From assembly GCF_018131225.1 (NCBI RefSeq), contig NZ_JAFCMM010000003.1:124001-188000 (forward strand): a stretch of 64,000 nucleotides of DNA, in the 5' to 3' direction. Positions 20,316 to 30,819 of this stretch are shown here, in pieces (within the stretch, counting starts at the first letter, position 1; the number at the start of each line of letters is the position of its first letter). The notes beneath the pieces are model-generated. The model was not told the DNA's origin and did not search any database. It worked only from the letters and a program-made list of their open reading frames with translations. A program made the translations under genes and the position numbers. This DNA is from Bradyrhizobium sp. U87765 SZCCT0048 (GTDB taxonomy: Bacteria > Pseudomonadota > Alphaproteobacteria > Rhizobiales > Xanthobacteraceae).

Positions 20316-20491
20316 GCACCGTGGCAATCGCCGGCAAAAGGCCGATTCTGTTAACGCCGCCGGCGGCGTAAGGTTGCTTGCGTGCTTTCGTCGCAGGCTC
20401 TGTTGCCGTTTGGACTCAATGCCGCCATCGATCATCGCTTGAGTGTTGGCAACGCGACCTGAGACTCGCGTCTTCGAAGGAGATTTTTTCC

Positions 20492-20896
20492 GTGAAAGCA
20501 CTCACCATTGCCGCCGCCCTGCTGGGACTGTGCGCGGCCGCGCTGCCCGCGCACGCCTTCCAGGCGCAACCGGCTGGCGCGATCGCGGCCCACTCCGCCG
20601 ACACCGTCAAGGTCGGCTGGTACGACCGTTACGGCAACTATCATCCCGGCCCGCGCTACTACGACCGTGAATACTACGGCCATCGCTATTATCGCGACGA
20701 TGGCTGGCGTGGACGTGGCGACTGGGGACGTCGTGGCGACTGGGACCGGCGCGGTGACTGGGATCGTCGCGGCGGCGACTGGGGCCGCGGCTCTGGCGCT
20801 GGACGTGGCGGCCCCGGCCGCCCTGATGCGGTCATTGTGACGCCGAACCGGCCGGGCACCTATCACCAGGGCGGCATCACGGTGCAGCAGCACTGA
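20492..20896 (+). CDS. Secreted Arg/Gly/Asp/Tyr-rich protein of unknown function
   Basis: A GTG start at 20492 with AAGGAGA seven bases earlier gives 134 residues. The first 23 residues (VKALTIAAALLGLCAAALPAHAF) form a clear Sec signal peptide with an AHA-F cleavage site. The mature part begins with a Tyr/His/Arg-rich region (WYDRYGNYHPGPRYYDREYYG) and then repeats WGRRGDWDRRGDWDRR-like units, rich in Gly, Arg, Asp and Trp, before a short TPNRPGTYHQGGITVQQH tail. I do not recognise a domain; low-complexity periplasmic proteins of this style are common in Bradyrhizobium-type genomes. A strong terminator follows. Confidence 0.7.
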   Translation: MKALTIAAALLGLCAAALPAHAFQAQPAGAIAAHSADTVKVGWYDRYGNYHPGPRYYDREYYGHRYYRDDGWRGRGDWGRRGDWDRRGDWDRRGGDWGRGSGAGRGGPGRPDAVIVTPNRPGTYHQGGITVQQH

Positions 20897-20928
20897 GGCG
20901 CGACAGCAACCGCGCGAGAGCACACCAG

Positions 20929-20973
20929 CCGCTGCCGACGGGCGCATCATGCGCCGGCCGGCAGCGGTTTTTT
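20929..20973 (+). terminator. Rho-independent terminator after the RGD-rich protein
   Basis: Nested hairpin: outer stem CCGCTGCCG (20929-20937) with CGGCAGCGG (20959-20967), inner stem GGCGCAT with ATGCGCC (20941-20955), followed by six T residues to 20973. Confidence 0.85.
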
Positions 20974-20993
20974 CATGTCAGCTGTTGCTGATT

Positions 20994-21668
20994 TCAGGTC
21001 TTCCTGCACACGAAGAAGATCTGCGAATTCGCCCACCACGGCAGCGGCAGCGGCGACAGGATCTGCTCTTCCACGACGAAGCGCTGCCGCAACTGATCGC
21101 GCAGCCAGCGGAAGTCGAAACCCTTGTGTGTCGGCCCGCGATCGGCTGGACGTGGCACAGTCCGGCCAAGCGTGCCGGCCATAAGTTCCGACGCCGAATA
21201 GTCCGAGGCGCGCCGGAACAACACCGCCCGGTTCAGTTCCTTCAGCAGCAACGCGCCACCGACCATGATCGGAACCGAAATGATCAGGTGGCCCTCCTGC
21301 TTTAGGGCATCCCAGGCATTGGCGAGGAACAGCGCGGTCTCACTGTCGCTGAGATGCTCGCAGACCTCGAACGCGGACACCACATCCGGGCGGACCGCGA
21401 GCGCGGCGAAATCGTGGAGATAGTGGAGCCGCGGGTCGCGCGCCGGCGGCATGTAGGGCTCGATGGCGAACAGGCCGACATCCGGCCGCCGCTCCCCCAG
21501 CGAACTCAGCAGCAGGCCCGTGCCGGCGCCGAAATCAACGACATTGCCATTCAGCGGCAGGTGCTGCTCGACCAGCGCGACCGACCGCGCCACCCGGCTG
21601 CGATGGGCGTAGCGCGCCAGCGGGTTTGGAGAGTTGATGGTCTGCCGATCGTAGGATACCGCCGCCAT
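20994..21668 (-). CDS. Class I SAM-dependent methyltransferase
   Basis: About 224 residues from the ATG at 21668 (GAGG eight bases before it); an ATG at 21692 would add eight residues. The SAM-binding motif I is VVDFGAGTGLLLSSLGERRPDVGLFAIEP with the acidic residue ending strand 2, and the post-motif DVVSAFEVCEHLSDSETALFLANAWDALKQEGHLIISVP matches Methyltransf_11/23-type enzymes. Substrate unknown. A second methyltransferase gene lies 113 bases upstream on the same strand, but their sequences are not close. Confidence 0.8.
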   Translation of the reverse strand: MAAVSYDRQTINSPNPLARYAHRSRVARSVALVEQHLPLNGNVVDFGAGTGLLLSSLGERRPDVGLFAIEPYMPPARDPRLHYLHDFAALAVRPDVVSAFEVCEHLSDSETALFLANAWDALKQEGHLIISVPIMVGGALLLKELNRAVLFRRASDYSASELMAGTLGRTVPRPADRGPTHKGFDFRWLRDQLRQRFVVEEQILSPLPLPWWANSQIFFVCRKT

Positions 21669-21781
21669 GGTTCCAGCCTCGCGTCGATGCATCCCCTCCG
21701 ACGGGGCACTATAGGCAGCGATACCGGGCCCGGTATCAGGGTTTACGCGTAAGCGGCAAACAGGGTTTACGGCGGCGAGCT

Positions 21782-22417
21782 CTATATCTTGCGCGCCACG
21801 ATATAGGGGCGGTGGTCATCGCCCTTGGTCGCGTGGGTCTCGGTCACGACGATCTTGAAACCCGCAGCGCGGATGTCCCGGCTCAGCTCCGTCGCGCGAA
21901 AAACGCCGGCGTAGGGCGCCTTGCCGACCGCGCGCATCACGGGCAGCACCAGGCGGATAAGCGGGTTCATGTCGCCGACGCACGGCGTCTTGGTGATGAA
22001 CAGAGCGTTCGGCGCCAGCAGCGCGTGAATGCATCGCAACGTGTCGTGCAGATCGCGGACGAGGTGAAGGTAGTTGAAGCCCAGCACGGCATCGAACGGC
22101 GGCGCAATCGGCACCAGCGCTTCCGCAGTCGTGGCGCGAAACACCAGACCCGGCGTCGGATGCGCCAAAAGCTTCTCGTCGGCGATCGCGATCATCGCGG
22201 CGGAAATATCCGTCGCAAGATACGCCTGCACATGGCCAGCGAGCAGAAGCGCCGTTGTTCCGGTACCGCAGCCCAGCTCCAAGACGTTGTCGCTTCGTCG
22301 CAGCAAGGCGCTGGTGCGGTCCAGCGTGCGCTGGTATCCGGCCTGATCGGCCACCGGGCCGCTCGCATACGTCCGTGAAGCCCGGTCCCAGAAGCGGGCA
22401 TCGCTTGCAATGGTCAT
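21782..22417 (-). CDS. Class I SAM-dependent methyltransferase
   Basis: About 211 residues from the ATG at 22417 (MTIASDARFWDRAS), with GGGGAG upstream; the frame extends 22 codons further but that part is Arg/Pro-rich and doubtful. Motif I is NVLELGCGTGTTALLLAGHVQAYLATDISAAMI, and PPFDAVLGFNYLHLVRDLHDTLRCIHALLAPNALFITKTP carries motifs II-III. The style matches small UbiE/phospholipid methyltransferase-like proteins found singly in proteobacteria. Substrate unknown. Confidence 0.8.
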   Translation of the reverse strand: MTIASDARFWDRASRTYASGPVADQAGYQRTLDRTSALLRRSDNVLELGCGTGTTALLLAGHVQAYLATDISAAMIAIADEKLLAHPTPGLVFRATTAEALVPIAPPFDAVLGFNYLHLVRDLHDTLRCIHALLAPNALFITKTPCVGDMNPLIRLVLPVMRAVGKAPYAGVFRATELSRDIRAAGFKIVVTETHATKGDDHRPYIVARKI

Positions 22418-22543
22418 GACGAGCGCAGCTCCCCGGATCGGCATCGGCCAGCTTGCCGTGCGCCGCGGAGCCCGTGCTGTCAATGCGACACGCGCGCCCG
22501 TCCGACCCCGGTCTTCAACCGCGCGGCACGCGCACGCGTCCGC

Positions 22544-23233
22544 TCAGACCTGACGATCGGACCGCCCGCGTGCAGCCTGTCTCATCGCCGCGTTCTCCAG
22601 ATACACGACCCCGCCGGGCGCCGCGCCGTCGGCCAACTCAGCGGCAAACGCGCGCCCGATATCGTCCTGCTCGATCGTGCCGAACGGTCCCGGCAGCAGA
22701 CGCCCCAGCTGCGCCACATAGCCCGGAGTGTGAGCATTGCCCGCGATAACTCCCGGCCGAAAGATCGCGAGACGCTGGAATCCGATGTTCCGAACGGCTT
22801 CTTCCTTCAACCCCATGATGCGCGCATAGCGAATCCAGCTCGTCGCAGAGCTTCCCGCCGCGGAGAGCAGTGCAAAGCGCGAGATGCCGCCATCGCGACA
22901 GCCGCGGGCAAAGCCGCCGACAACACCGATTTCGAGGGACTTCAGTGCTTCCTCGCTCCATGCCGCGCTGCCCTTGCCGACACCGACGCAGCTTGCGCCA
23001 TAGACGGGATCGCCTTGCGCGACCAGCGCTTGTGCAAGCCCGGCGACGTCGTCCGGAAAACGCGAGGCGGCCGTATCGAGCTCCACCTGACGCACACGAG
23101 GCGAAGGTGCCGAAGCAGCCGTCCTGCGCGTGACCATCACGACCTCGACGCAGGATGGTTCGGCAGCGAGCGCGCGCACCACGGCAGATCCGACCTGACC
23201 TGTGCCGCCGATGATCAACACACGAAAAGCCAT
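22544..23233 (-). CDS. NAD(P)-binding (atypical SDR) protein
   Basis: Rossmann-fold protein of about 229 residues from the ATG at 23233 (MAFRVLIIGGTGQVGSAVVRAL), chosen because GGAG lies seven bases before it. The GGTGQVG dinucleotide motif is at the amino terminus. SRFALLSAAGSSATSWIRYARIMGLKEEAVRNIGFQRLAIFRPGVI corresponds to the active-site region of HTATIP2/YwnB-like atypical SDRs, where the catalytic Tyr is often modified; here the YARIMGLKEEAV segment keeps Tyr and Lys but with wider spacing than YxxxK. Function unknown. Confidence 0.75.
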   Translation of the reverse strand: MAFRVLIIGGTGQVGSAVVRALAAEPSCVEVVMVTRRTAASAPSPRVRQVELDTAASRFPDDVAGLAQALVAQGDPVYGASCVGVGKGSAAWSEEALKSLEIGVVGGFARGCRDGGISRFALLSAAGSSATSWIRYARIMGLKEEAVRNIGFQRLAIFRPGVIAGNAHTPGYVAQLGRLLPGPFGTIEQDDIGRAFAAELADGAAPGGVVYLENAAMRQAARGRSDRQV

Positions 23234-23388
23234 CGCGATCTCCATGCTGGCCTGGAGATCGACTTGATCATGCGCCAGCGGCGAAGTCACTGTCGGCGTG
23301 ATCGATGTTCTGGCGCTCAAGTCGAGAGCGCGCGATTCCGGCCTGATCGCAGCGAAGATCGAGAATACAAACGTGTCCGGACGCTTGA

Positions 23389-23465
23389 TGGTGGGCGGTC
23401 ACGGATTCGAACCGCGGACCCTCTCGGTGTAAACGAGATGCTCTAACCAGCTGAGCTAACCGCCC
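23389..23465 (-). tRNA. tRNA-Val (TAC)
   Basis: A 77-base cloverleaf with encoded CCA at 23389-23391. Acceptor GGGCGGT pairs perfectly with ACCGCCC; the anticodon arm TCTCG-TTTACAC-CGAGA has anticodon TAC. It lies between the SDR gene and the 3' end of lon. Its 5' flank repeats the acceptor sequence (see findings). Confidence 0.97.
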
Positions 23466-23572
23466 ATGGGCGGTGTTTTGCCCTGCCCGGCCGGCAAACG
23501 CAAGCCGGAGCATCCGGTTTACACCGGGAGGGGTCTGCTCAACCGCCCGCCGAAACCGCCGCATGAAGCCTG

Positions 23573-23603
23573 AAAAAAAGAAACGGCGCCCAAAGGCGCC
23601 GTT
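23573..23603 (-). terminator. Rho-independent terminator after lon
   Basis: On the minus strand AACGGCGCC-TTTG-GGCGCCGTT is followed by TCTTTTTTT. The stem is 9 base pairs, 26 bases past the lon stop. Confidence 0.88.
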
Positions 23604-23629
23604 CCGTTCATGACTTCGGATCCCGCGGA

Positions 23630-26050
<2,421 letters not shown>

Positions 26051-26406
26051 GCCCGTCATCCTTATGTTTCGCCCCCCTGCACGCAGCCCGCCAAGCCGAC
26101 GCAGCCACCACAGGGTGCCAGTGTTCCGGGCAGAACAAGCGCTCTCTTGAGCCATCGATCGCAGCGCGATCCCCTGCCTGTCCGGGTCGTCGATGCGGCG
26201 AATCTGACAACAATTTCACACCGCAACTGCCATTAGGTGGCTACGGGTGACCGGGGTGTCAAGTGAACGTCGCATTCGCCCAGCAGAGCAAAAAGCGGCC
26301 TCGGATGCGACAAAAAAGACGGCCCGAAGCAGCTTCGGGCCGTCTTTTTCAGAGCTGTTGGTGAAGACCTCCGGGCGCGCCGTGGAGCGACCGGAGGCTC
26401 GCCGGA
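26051..26406. other. Intergenic region between clpX and lon
   Basis: No gene is seen in these 356 bases. They hold the clpX terminator (26314-26350) and, downstream of it, the lon leader. A minus-strand TTGACA at 26262-26257 with CCTAAT at 26237-26232 (spacer 19) is a weak candidate for the lon promoter; no convincing heat-shock promoter was found by eye. Confidence 0.5.
26312..26350 (-). terminator. Strong terminator after clpX
   Basis: GACGGCCCGAAGC (26318-26330) pairs with GCTTCGGGCCGTC (26332-26344), giving a stem of 11 or more pairs with a tiny loop. Six A residues upstream and five T residues downstream make it usable in both directions; in the clpX direction it ends in TTTTTT. Confidence 0.9.
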
Positions 26407-27681
26407 TCAGGCGCTCGCGCTCGTCTCCACCGCGCGATCGGAGCGATCGGCGTAGATGTACAGCGGGCGGGCCGTGGCTTCCACGACGTCGCGGGAGATC
26501 ACCACCTCCTCGACGCCCTCGAGGCCCGGCAGCTCGAACATGGTCTCGAGCAGGATGCCCTCCATGATCGATCTCAACCCACGCGCGCCGGTCTTGCGTT
26601 CGATCGCCTTGCGCGCGATCGCACCCAGGGCCTCGTCGGCGAAGGTGAGCTCGATGTTCTCCATCTCGAACAGCCGCTGGTACTGTTTGACCAGCGCGTT
26701 CTTCGGCTCCTGCAGGATCTTCTTGAGCGAGGTCTCGTCGAGGTCTTCCAGGGTGGCAACCACCGGCAGACGGCCGACGAACTCCGGAATGAGACCGTAC
26801 TTCAGCAGGTCCTCCGGCTCGACCTCGCGGAAGATCTCGCCGGTGCGGCGGTCTTCCGGCGCCATCACCTGGGCCGCGAAGCCGATCGAGGTCGAGCGAC
26901 CGCGGGCCGAAATGATCTTCTCGAGGCCGGAGAACGCACCACCGCAGATGAACAGGATGTTGGTGGTGTCGACCTGCAGGAACTCCTGCTGCGGATGCTT
27001 GCGGCCGCCCTGCGGCGGCACGGAGGCGACCGTGCCTTCCATGATCTTCAGCAGCGCCTGCTGAACGCCCTCGCCCGACACGTCGCGGGTGATCGAAGGG
27101 TTATCCGACTTGCGCGAGATCTTGTCGATTTCGTCGATGTAGACGATGCCGCGCTGCGCACGCTCGACATTGTAATCGGCGGCCTGCAGCAGCTTGAGAA
27201 TGATGTTCTCGACGTCCTCGCCGACATAGCCGGCTTCGGTCAGCGTCGTCGCATCGGCCATCGTGAACGGCACGTCGAGGATGCGCGCCAGCGTCTGCGC
27301 CAGCAGCGTCTTGCCCGAGCCAGTCGGACCGATCAGCAGAATGTTGGACTTCGCCAGCTCGACGTCCGTGTGCTTGGTCTGGTGGTTCAGCCGCTTGTAG
27401 TGGTTGTGCACCGCGACCGAGAGCACCTTCTTGGCATGCTGCTGGCCGATGACGTAGTCATCCAGAACCTTGCAGATTTCCTTCGGCGTCGGAATGCCGT
27501 CGCGCGACTTCACCAGCGAGGACTTGTTCTCCTCACGGATGATATCCATGCAGAGCTCGACGCACTCGTCGCAGATGAAGACGGTCGGACCGGCGATCAG
27601 CTTGCGGACTTCGTGCTGGCTCTTTCCGCAGAACGAGCAATACAGGGTGTTCTTTGAATCGCTCGTACCGACCTTGCTCAT
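26407..27681 (-). CDS. clpX: ATP-dependent Clp protease ATP-binding subunit ClpX
   Basis: AAA+ unfoldase that feeds ssrA-tagged and regulatory proteins to ClpP, 424 residues. The ATG at 27681 (MSKVGTSDSKNTLYCSFCG) has GGAGACAG before it; the frame extends 45 codons upstream without support. The N-terminal zinc-binding domain has YCSFCGKSQ and FICDECVELC (four Cys). Walker A is GPTGSGKTLLAQT, Walker B IVYIDEIDKI, and the IGF loop that docks on ClpP is in RSTSIGFAAQV. The RARGRST pore-region context is normal. The gene is followed by its own terminator. Confidence 0.97.
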   Translation of the reverse strand: MSKVGTSDSKNTLYCSFCGKSQHEVRKLIAGPTVFICDECVELCMDIIREENKSSLVKSRDGIPTPKEICKVLDDYVIGQQHAKKVLSVAVHNHYKRLNHQTKHTDVELAKSNILLIGPTGSGKTLLAQTLARILDVPFTMADATTLTEAGYVGEDVENIILKLLQAADYNVERAQRGIVYIDEIDKISRKSDNPSITRDVSGEGVQQALLKIMEGTVASVPPQGGRKHPQQEFLQVDTTNILFICGGAFSGLEKIISARGRSTSIGFAAQVMAPEDRRTGEIFREVEPEDLLKYGLIPEFVGRLPVVATLEDLDETSLKKILQEPKNALVKQYQRLFEMENIELTFADEALGAIARKAIERKTGARGLRSIMEGILLETMFELPGLEGVEEVVISRDVVEATARPLYIYADRSDRAVETSASA

Positions 27682-28120
27682 TCCTGTCTCCGTCTGTCGA
27701 TCTTTTCTGGACCGCCCCGCCTGGCAACACTCAAGTCTACCTAGATAGGAGCAAAAACCGTACCAGAAAAGGCCCTTCAATCCAGATGTCGCACGAATCG
27801 CGAATAACAACCCCACAAGGGGATACTACCCGATATGCGCCATCGAGCCATGGTGCCAGCCGACTATCAAGAATTCGCTAATCGGATGGAAGCCCCAACG
27901 ATCTGAAACTACCGTGATTTGGGACATTTGCACGGCAGTCTGGGCAAATTCCACCTGCCGTTGCGCAATTGTTACGGGCGTTTCGTCCGCGGAACCCACG
28001 CCCAAGCAATGAATCCCGCTCAGTGCACCGCGAGCGTTCCGGACCGCCGTTCCGCCCTGCCCGCCGCAACAGCCCGACCGGCCGGCGGCGACGCCACCGG
28101 ACGGGCCACGCAGGCCGCGA
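27682..28120. other. Intergenic region between clpP and clpX
   Basis: 439 bases without a credible gene. The half next to clpX (about 27720-27980) is clearly lower in GC than the coding regions around it, as expected for a promoter region of clpX; the half next to clpP is GC-rich and has inverted repeats without a T tract. No RNA gene was recognised. Confidence 0.5.
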
Positions 28121-28759
28121 TCAGGTCGCGGGCTTCGCCGGCGCCGGCTCGTCGGTGCGCTTCTCGACCACCTTGTCGATCAGGCCGAACTCGCGGGACG
28201 CTTCGGCGGTGAGGAACTTGTCGCGCTCGAGCGCATCCTCGATGGCCTGATAGGGCTGGCCGGTGTGCTTGACGTAGATCTCGTTGAGCCGCTTCTTGAG
28301 GCTCAGGATCTCCTGCGCATGCAACATGATGTCGGTCGCCTGGCCCTGGAAGCCGCCCGACGGCTGGTGAACCATGATGCGCGCGTTCGGCAGCGCGAAG
28401 CGCATGTCCTTCTCGCCGGCGGTCAGCAGCAGCGAGCCCATCGACGCGGCCTGGCCGGTGCACAGCGTCGACACCGGCGGGCGGATGAACTGCATGGTGT
28501 CGTAGATCGCCAGACCCGACGTCACCACGCCGCCCGGCGAGTTGATGTACATCGAGATCTCCTTCTTCGGATTCTCGGCTTCGAGGAACAGCAGCTGCGC
28601 GACGATCAGCGAAGCCATGCCGTCCTCGACCGGTCCGGTGAGGAAAATGATGCGCTCTTTCAGGAGGCGCGAGAAGATATCGTACGCCCGTTCACCGCGG
28701 TTGGTCTGCTCGACCACCATCGGAACGAGGTTCATGTAGGTTTCTACCGGATCGCGCAT
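28121..28759 (-). CDS. clpP: ATP-dependent Clp protease proteolytic subunit
   Basis: Serine peptidase that forms the tetradecameric chamber served by ClpX and ClpA, 212 residues. Catalytic triad Ser106 (GQAASMGSLL), His131 (MVHQPSGG) and Asp180 (ALERDKFL). INSPGGVVTSG and the head-domain segment with YVKHTGQPYQAIEDALERD are conserved. The carboxy terminus is extended by an Ala/Pro/Thr tail (DEPAPAKPAT). It lies between tig and clpX on the same strand, the common tig-clpP-clpX-lon order. Confidence 0.97.
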   Translation of the reverse strand: MRDPVETYMNLVPMVVEQTNRGERAYDIFSRLLKERIIFLTGPVEDGMASLIVAQLLFLEAENPKKEISMYINSPGGVVTSGLAIYDTMQFIRPPVSTLCTGQAASMGSLLLTAGEKDMRFALPNARIMVHQPSGGFQGQATDIMLHAQEILSLKKRLNEIYVKHTGQPYQAIEDALERDKFLTAEASREFGLIDKVVEKRTDEPAPAKPAT

Positions 28760-28983
28760 GAATCACCTGGAGGTTGGCCGAGGCACCCGCGGCGTCGCCG
28801 GCCGAGATGGCCTTGCGTCGCGCGAACGCCCCGTGATGCAGGGGGTACAGATATGAGCCGGTTGTCCGGCGGCAAGATCGGCGCGGACGCGCGCCGGGAA
28901 ACGGTTGCGCCGCGCCGGGCTCCGGCCAGGCCGGCCCCCGGGGGCAGGCCTACTTGAAGCCGATTCGGCGTCAAGCAGCAAAG

Positions 28984-29006
28984 CGGCGCGCGGGGTCCGC
29001 GCGCCG
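28984..29006 (-). terminator. Hairpin after tig, probable terminator
   Basis: CGGCGCGCGG and CCGCGCGCCG form a perfect 10-pair stem with a three-base loop, 50 bases past the tig stop. The following minus-strand sequence has only a short T run (CTTTG), so termination may be partial. Confidence 0.6.
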
Positions 29007-29055
29007 TTTCTCAGGTTAAGCTTAATGGGGCCCGACCGCATGATCGGGCCCGAAA

Positions 29056-30414
29056 TCACGCCGCGCTCTTCTCGTCGTCGTCCTTGTAGAGCTCCTCGCG
29101 CGACACCTTCTTGTCGGTGACGTTGGCGAGCTCGAGGATGAAGTCGACGACCTTGTCCTCGTAGATCGGCGCGCGGAGCTGGGCGAGCGCGTTCGGGTTC
29201 TTGCGGTAGAAGTCCCACACTTCCTTCTCGCGGCCCGGCATCTGGCGGGCGCGATCGACCACCGCACGGCTGACCTCGTCGTCGGTCACGGTGATCTTGT
29301 TCTTGTCACCGATCTCGGAGAGCACGAGGCCGAGGCGCACGCGGCGGTCAGCGATCTTGCGATACTCTTCCTTGGCGGCGTCCTCGGTGGTGTTCTCGTC
29401 GGCAAAGGTCTTGCCGCCCGACTCCATCTCCGCCTTGATCGAGTTCCACATCAGGTTGAACTCTTCGTCGACCAGCGACGGCGGCGGATCGAATCGGTGA
29501 GCCTCGTCGAGACGATCGAGCAGGATGCGCTTGACGCGCTGGCGCGTCGCACCGGCGAACTCCTGGGTCAGGCGCTCGCGCATGATTTCCTTGAGCTTGT
29601 CGAGCGATTCGAGGCCGAGCGTCTTGGCGAACTCGTCGTCGATCACCGCGTCCTTGGCGGCCTCGATCTTGGTCGCGGTGGTCTCGAACTCGGCCGCCTT
29701 GCCGGCGAGATTCGCGGCGGCATAGTTGGTCGGGAACGACACCTTGAGCGTGCGGGTCTCGCCCTCGCCGATGCCCACGAGCTGCTCCTCGAAGCCCGGA
29801 ATGAAGCTGCCCGAGCCGATCACCACCTGGATGTCCTCGGCGGTGCCGCCGTCGAACGCCGTTCCGTCGATGGTGCCCTTGAACGACACGGTGACGCGGT
29901 CCCCGTTCTCGACCTTGGCGCCGTCGCCCTTGGCCTCATACGGGCGGTTCTGGTCGGCGATGCGCTTGATCGCCTCGTCGACGTCGGCCTCGCTGACGTC
30001 GGCGACCGGCTTCTCGATGGTGAAGGTCTTGAAGTCGGCGAGCTGGATCGCGGGCACGACCTCGATCGCGACCGAATAGTTGAGATCGGATGCGCCGGCG
30101 AGGATCGCCTCGATTTCCTTCTCCTCGGTCGGCATCGTCACCTTCGGCTCGGTGGCCAGACGGAAGCCGCGCTCGCTGAAGATCTGCGCGTTGGTGTCGC
30201 GGATCATCTGCTCGAGCGTCTCGGCAGCGACCGAACGACCATAGACCTTCTTGAGATGCGCGACCGGCACCTTGCCCGGGCGGAAGCCGTTGATACGGAC
30301 CTTGTCCTTCATGTCGGCAAGGCGGGCATCGACCTTGGCATCGATTTCGGCGGCCGGAAGGCTCACCTGGAATTCGTGCTTCAGGCCGTCGGCGACAGTC
30401 TCTTTCACCTGCAT
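29056..30414 (-). CDS. tig: Trigger factor (ribosome-associated chaperone, PPIase)
   Basis: Chaperone that binds the ribosome exit tunnel and has peptidyl-prolyl isomerase activity, 452 residues from the ATG at 30414 (MQVKETVADGLKHEF). The upstream TTG at 30423 is also in frame. The ribosome-binding signature GFRPGKVP is at about 43-50 (FRK variant). The FKBP domain spans about 160-245 (VENGDRVTVSFKGTIDGTAFDGG ... GSGSFIPGFEEQLVG). The last part is the helical C domain. It ends in a charged tail (YKDDDEKSAA). Confidence 0.96.
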   Translation of the reverse strand: MQVKETVADGLKHEFQVSLPAAEIDAKVDARLADMKDKVRINGFRPGKVPVAHLKKVYGRSVAAETLEQMIRDTNAQIFSERGFRLATEPKVTMPTEEKEIEAILAGASDLNYSVAIEVVPAIQLADFKTFTIEKPVADVSEADVDEAIKRIADQNRPYEAKGDGAKVENGDRVTVSFKGTIDGTAFDGGTAEDIQVVIGSGSFIPGFEEQLVGIGEGETRTLKVSFPTNYAAANLAGKAAEFETTATKIEAAKDAVIDDEFAKTLGLESLDKLKEIMRERLTQEFAGATRQRVKRILLDRLDEAHRFDPPPSLVDEEFNLMWNSIKAEMESGGKTFADENTTEDAAKEEYRKIADRRVRLGLVLSEIGDKNKITVTDDEVSRAVVDRARQMPGREKEVWDFYRKNPNALAQLRAPIYEDKVVDFILELANVTDKKVSREELYKDDDEKSAA

Positions 30415-30570
30415 GAGCGTCAATCTTCTTCCTTACGCCGGTCGACGACCGGTTCGTTGCAATCAAATATCGATACGCGGCATCGGCCTGTATCGGCGTT
30501 CCTTCGGACGGATGTCCGGGATACCCAAGTCTCGTCCGCCAAACATCTCGACCGCAAAACGTGGCGCTGA

Positions 30571-30655
<85 letters not shown>

Positions 30656-30819
30656 GAGGCGCATCACGTCCGGCGGCGATGCCGCGAGCGGCGGGCTTAT
30701 AACATGGGCGCATCCCTTCGCAGCAAAAAAATGGCCGTTTCGGCCGCTAACCGGGCCGGGACGCCGGCCAGGCCACGGCTGGCTGGACAGCCCCCTCGGA
30801 ACATGGTCCGCATCGCAAC

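Noticed and set aside
20340..20375. GC-rich palindrome ACGCCGCCGGCGGCGT after pepT as a terminator
   Set aside because: No loop space and no T tract follow; may be chance in GC-rich DNA.
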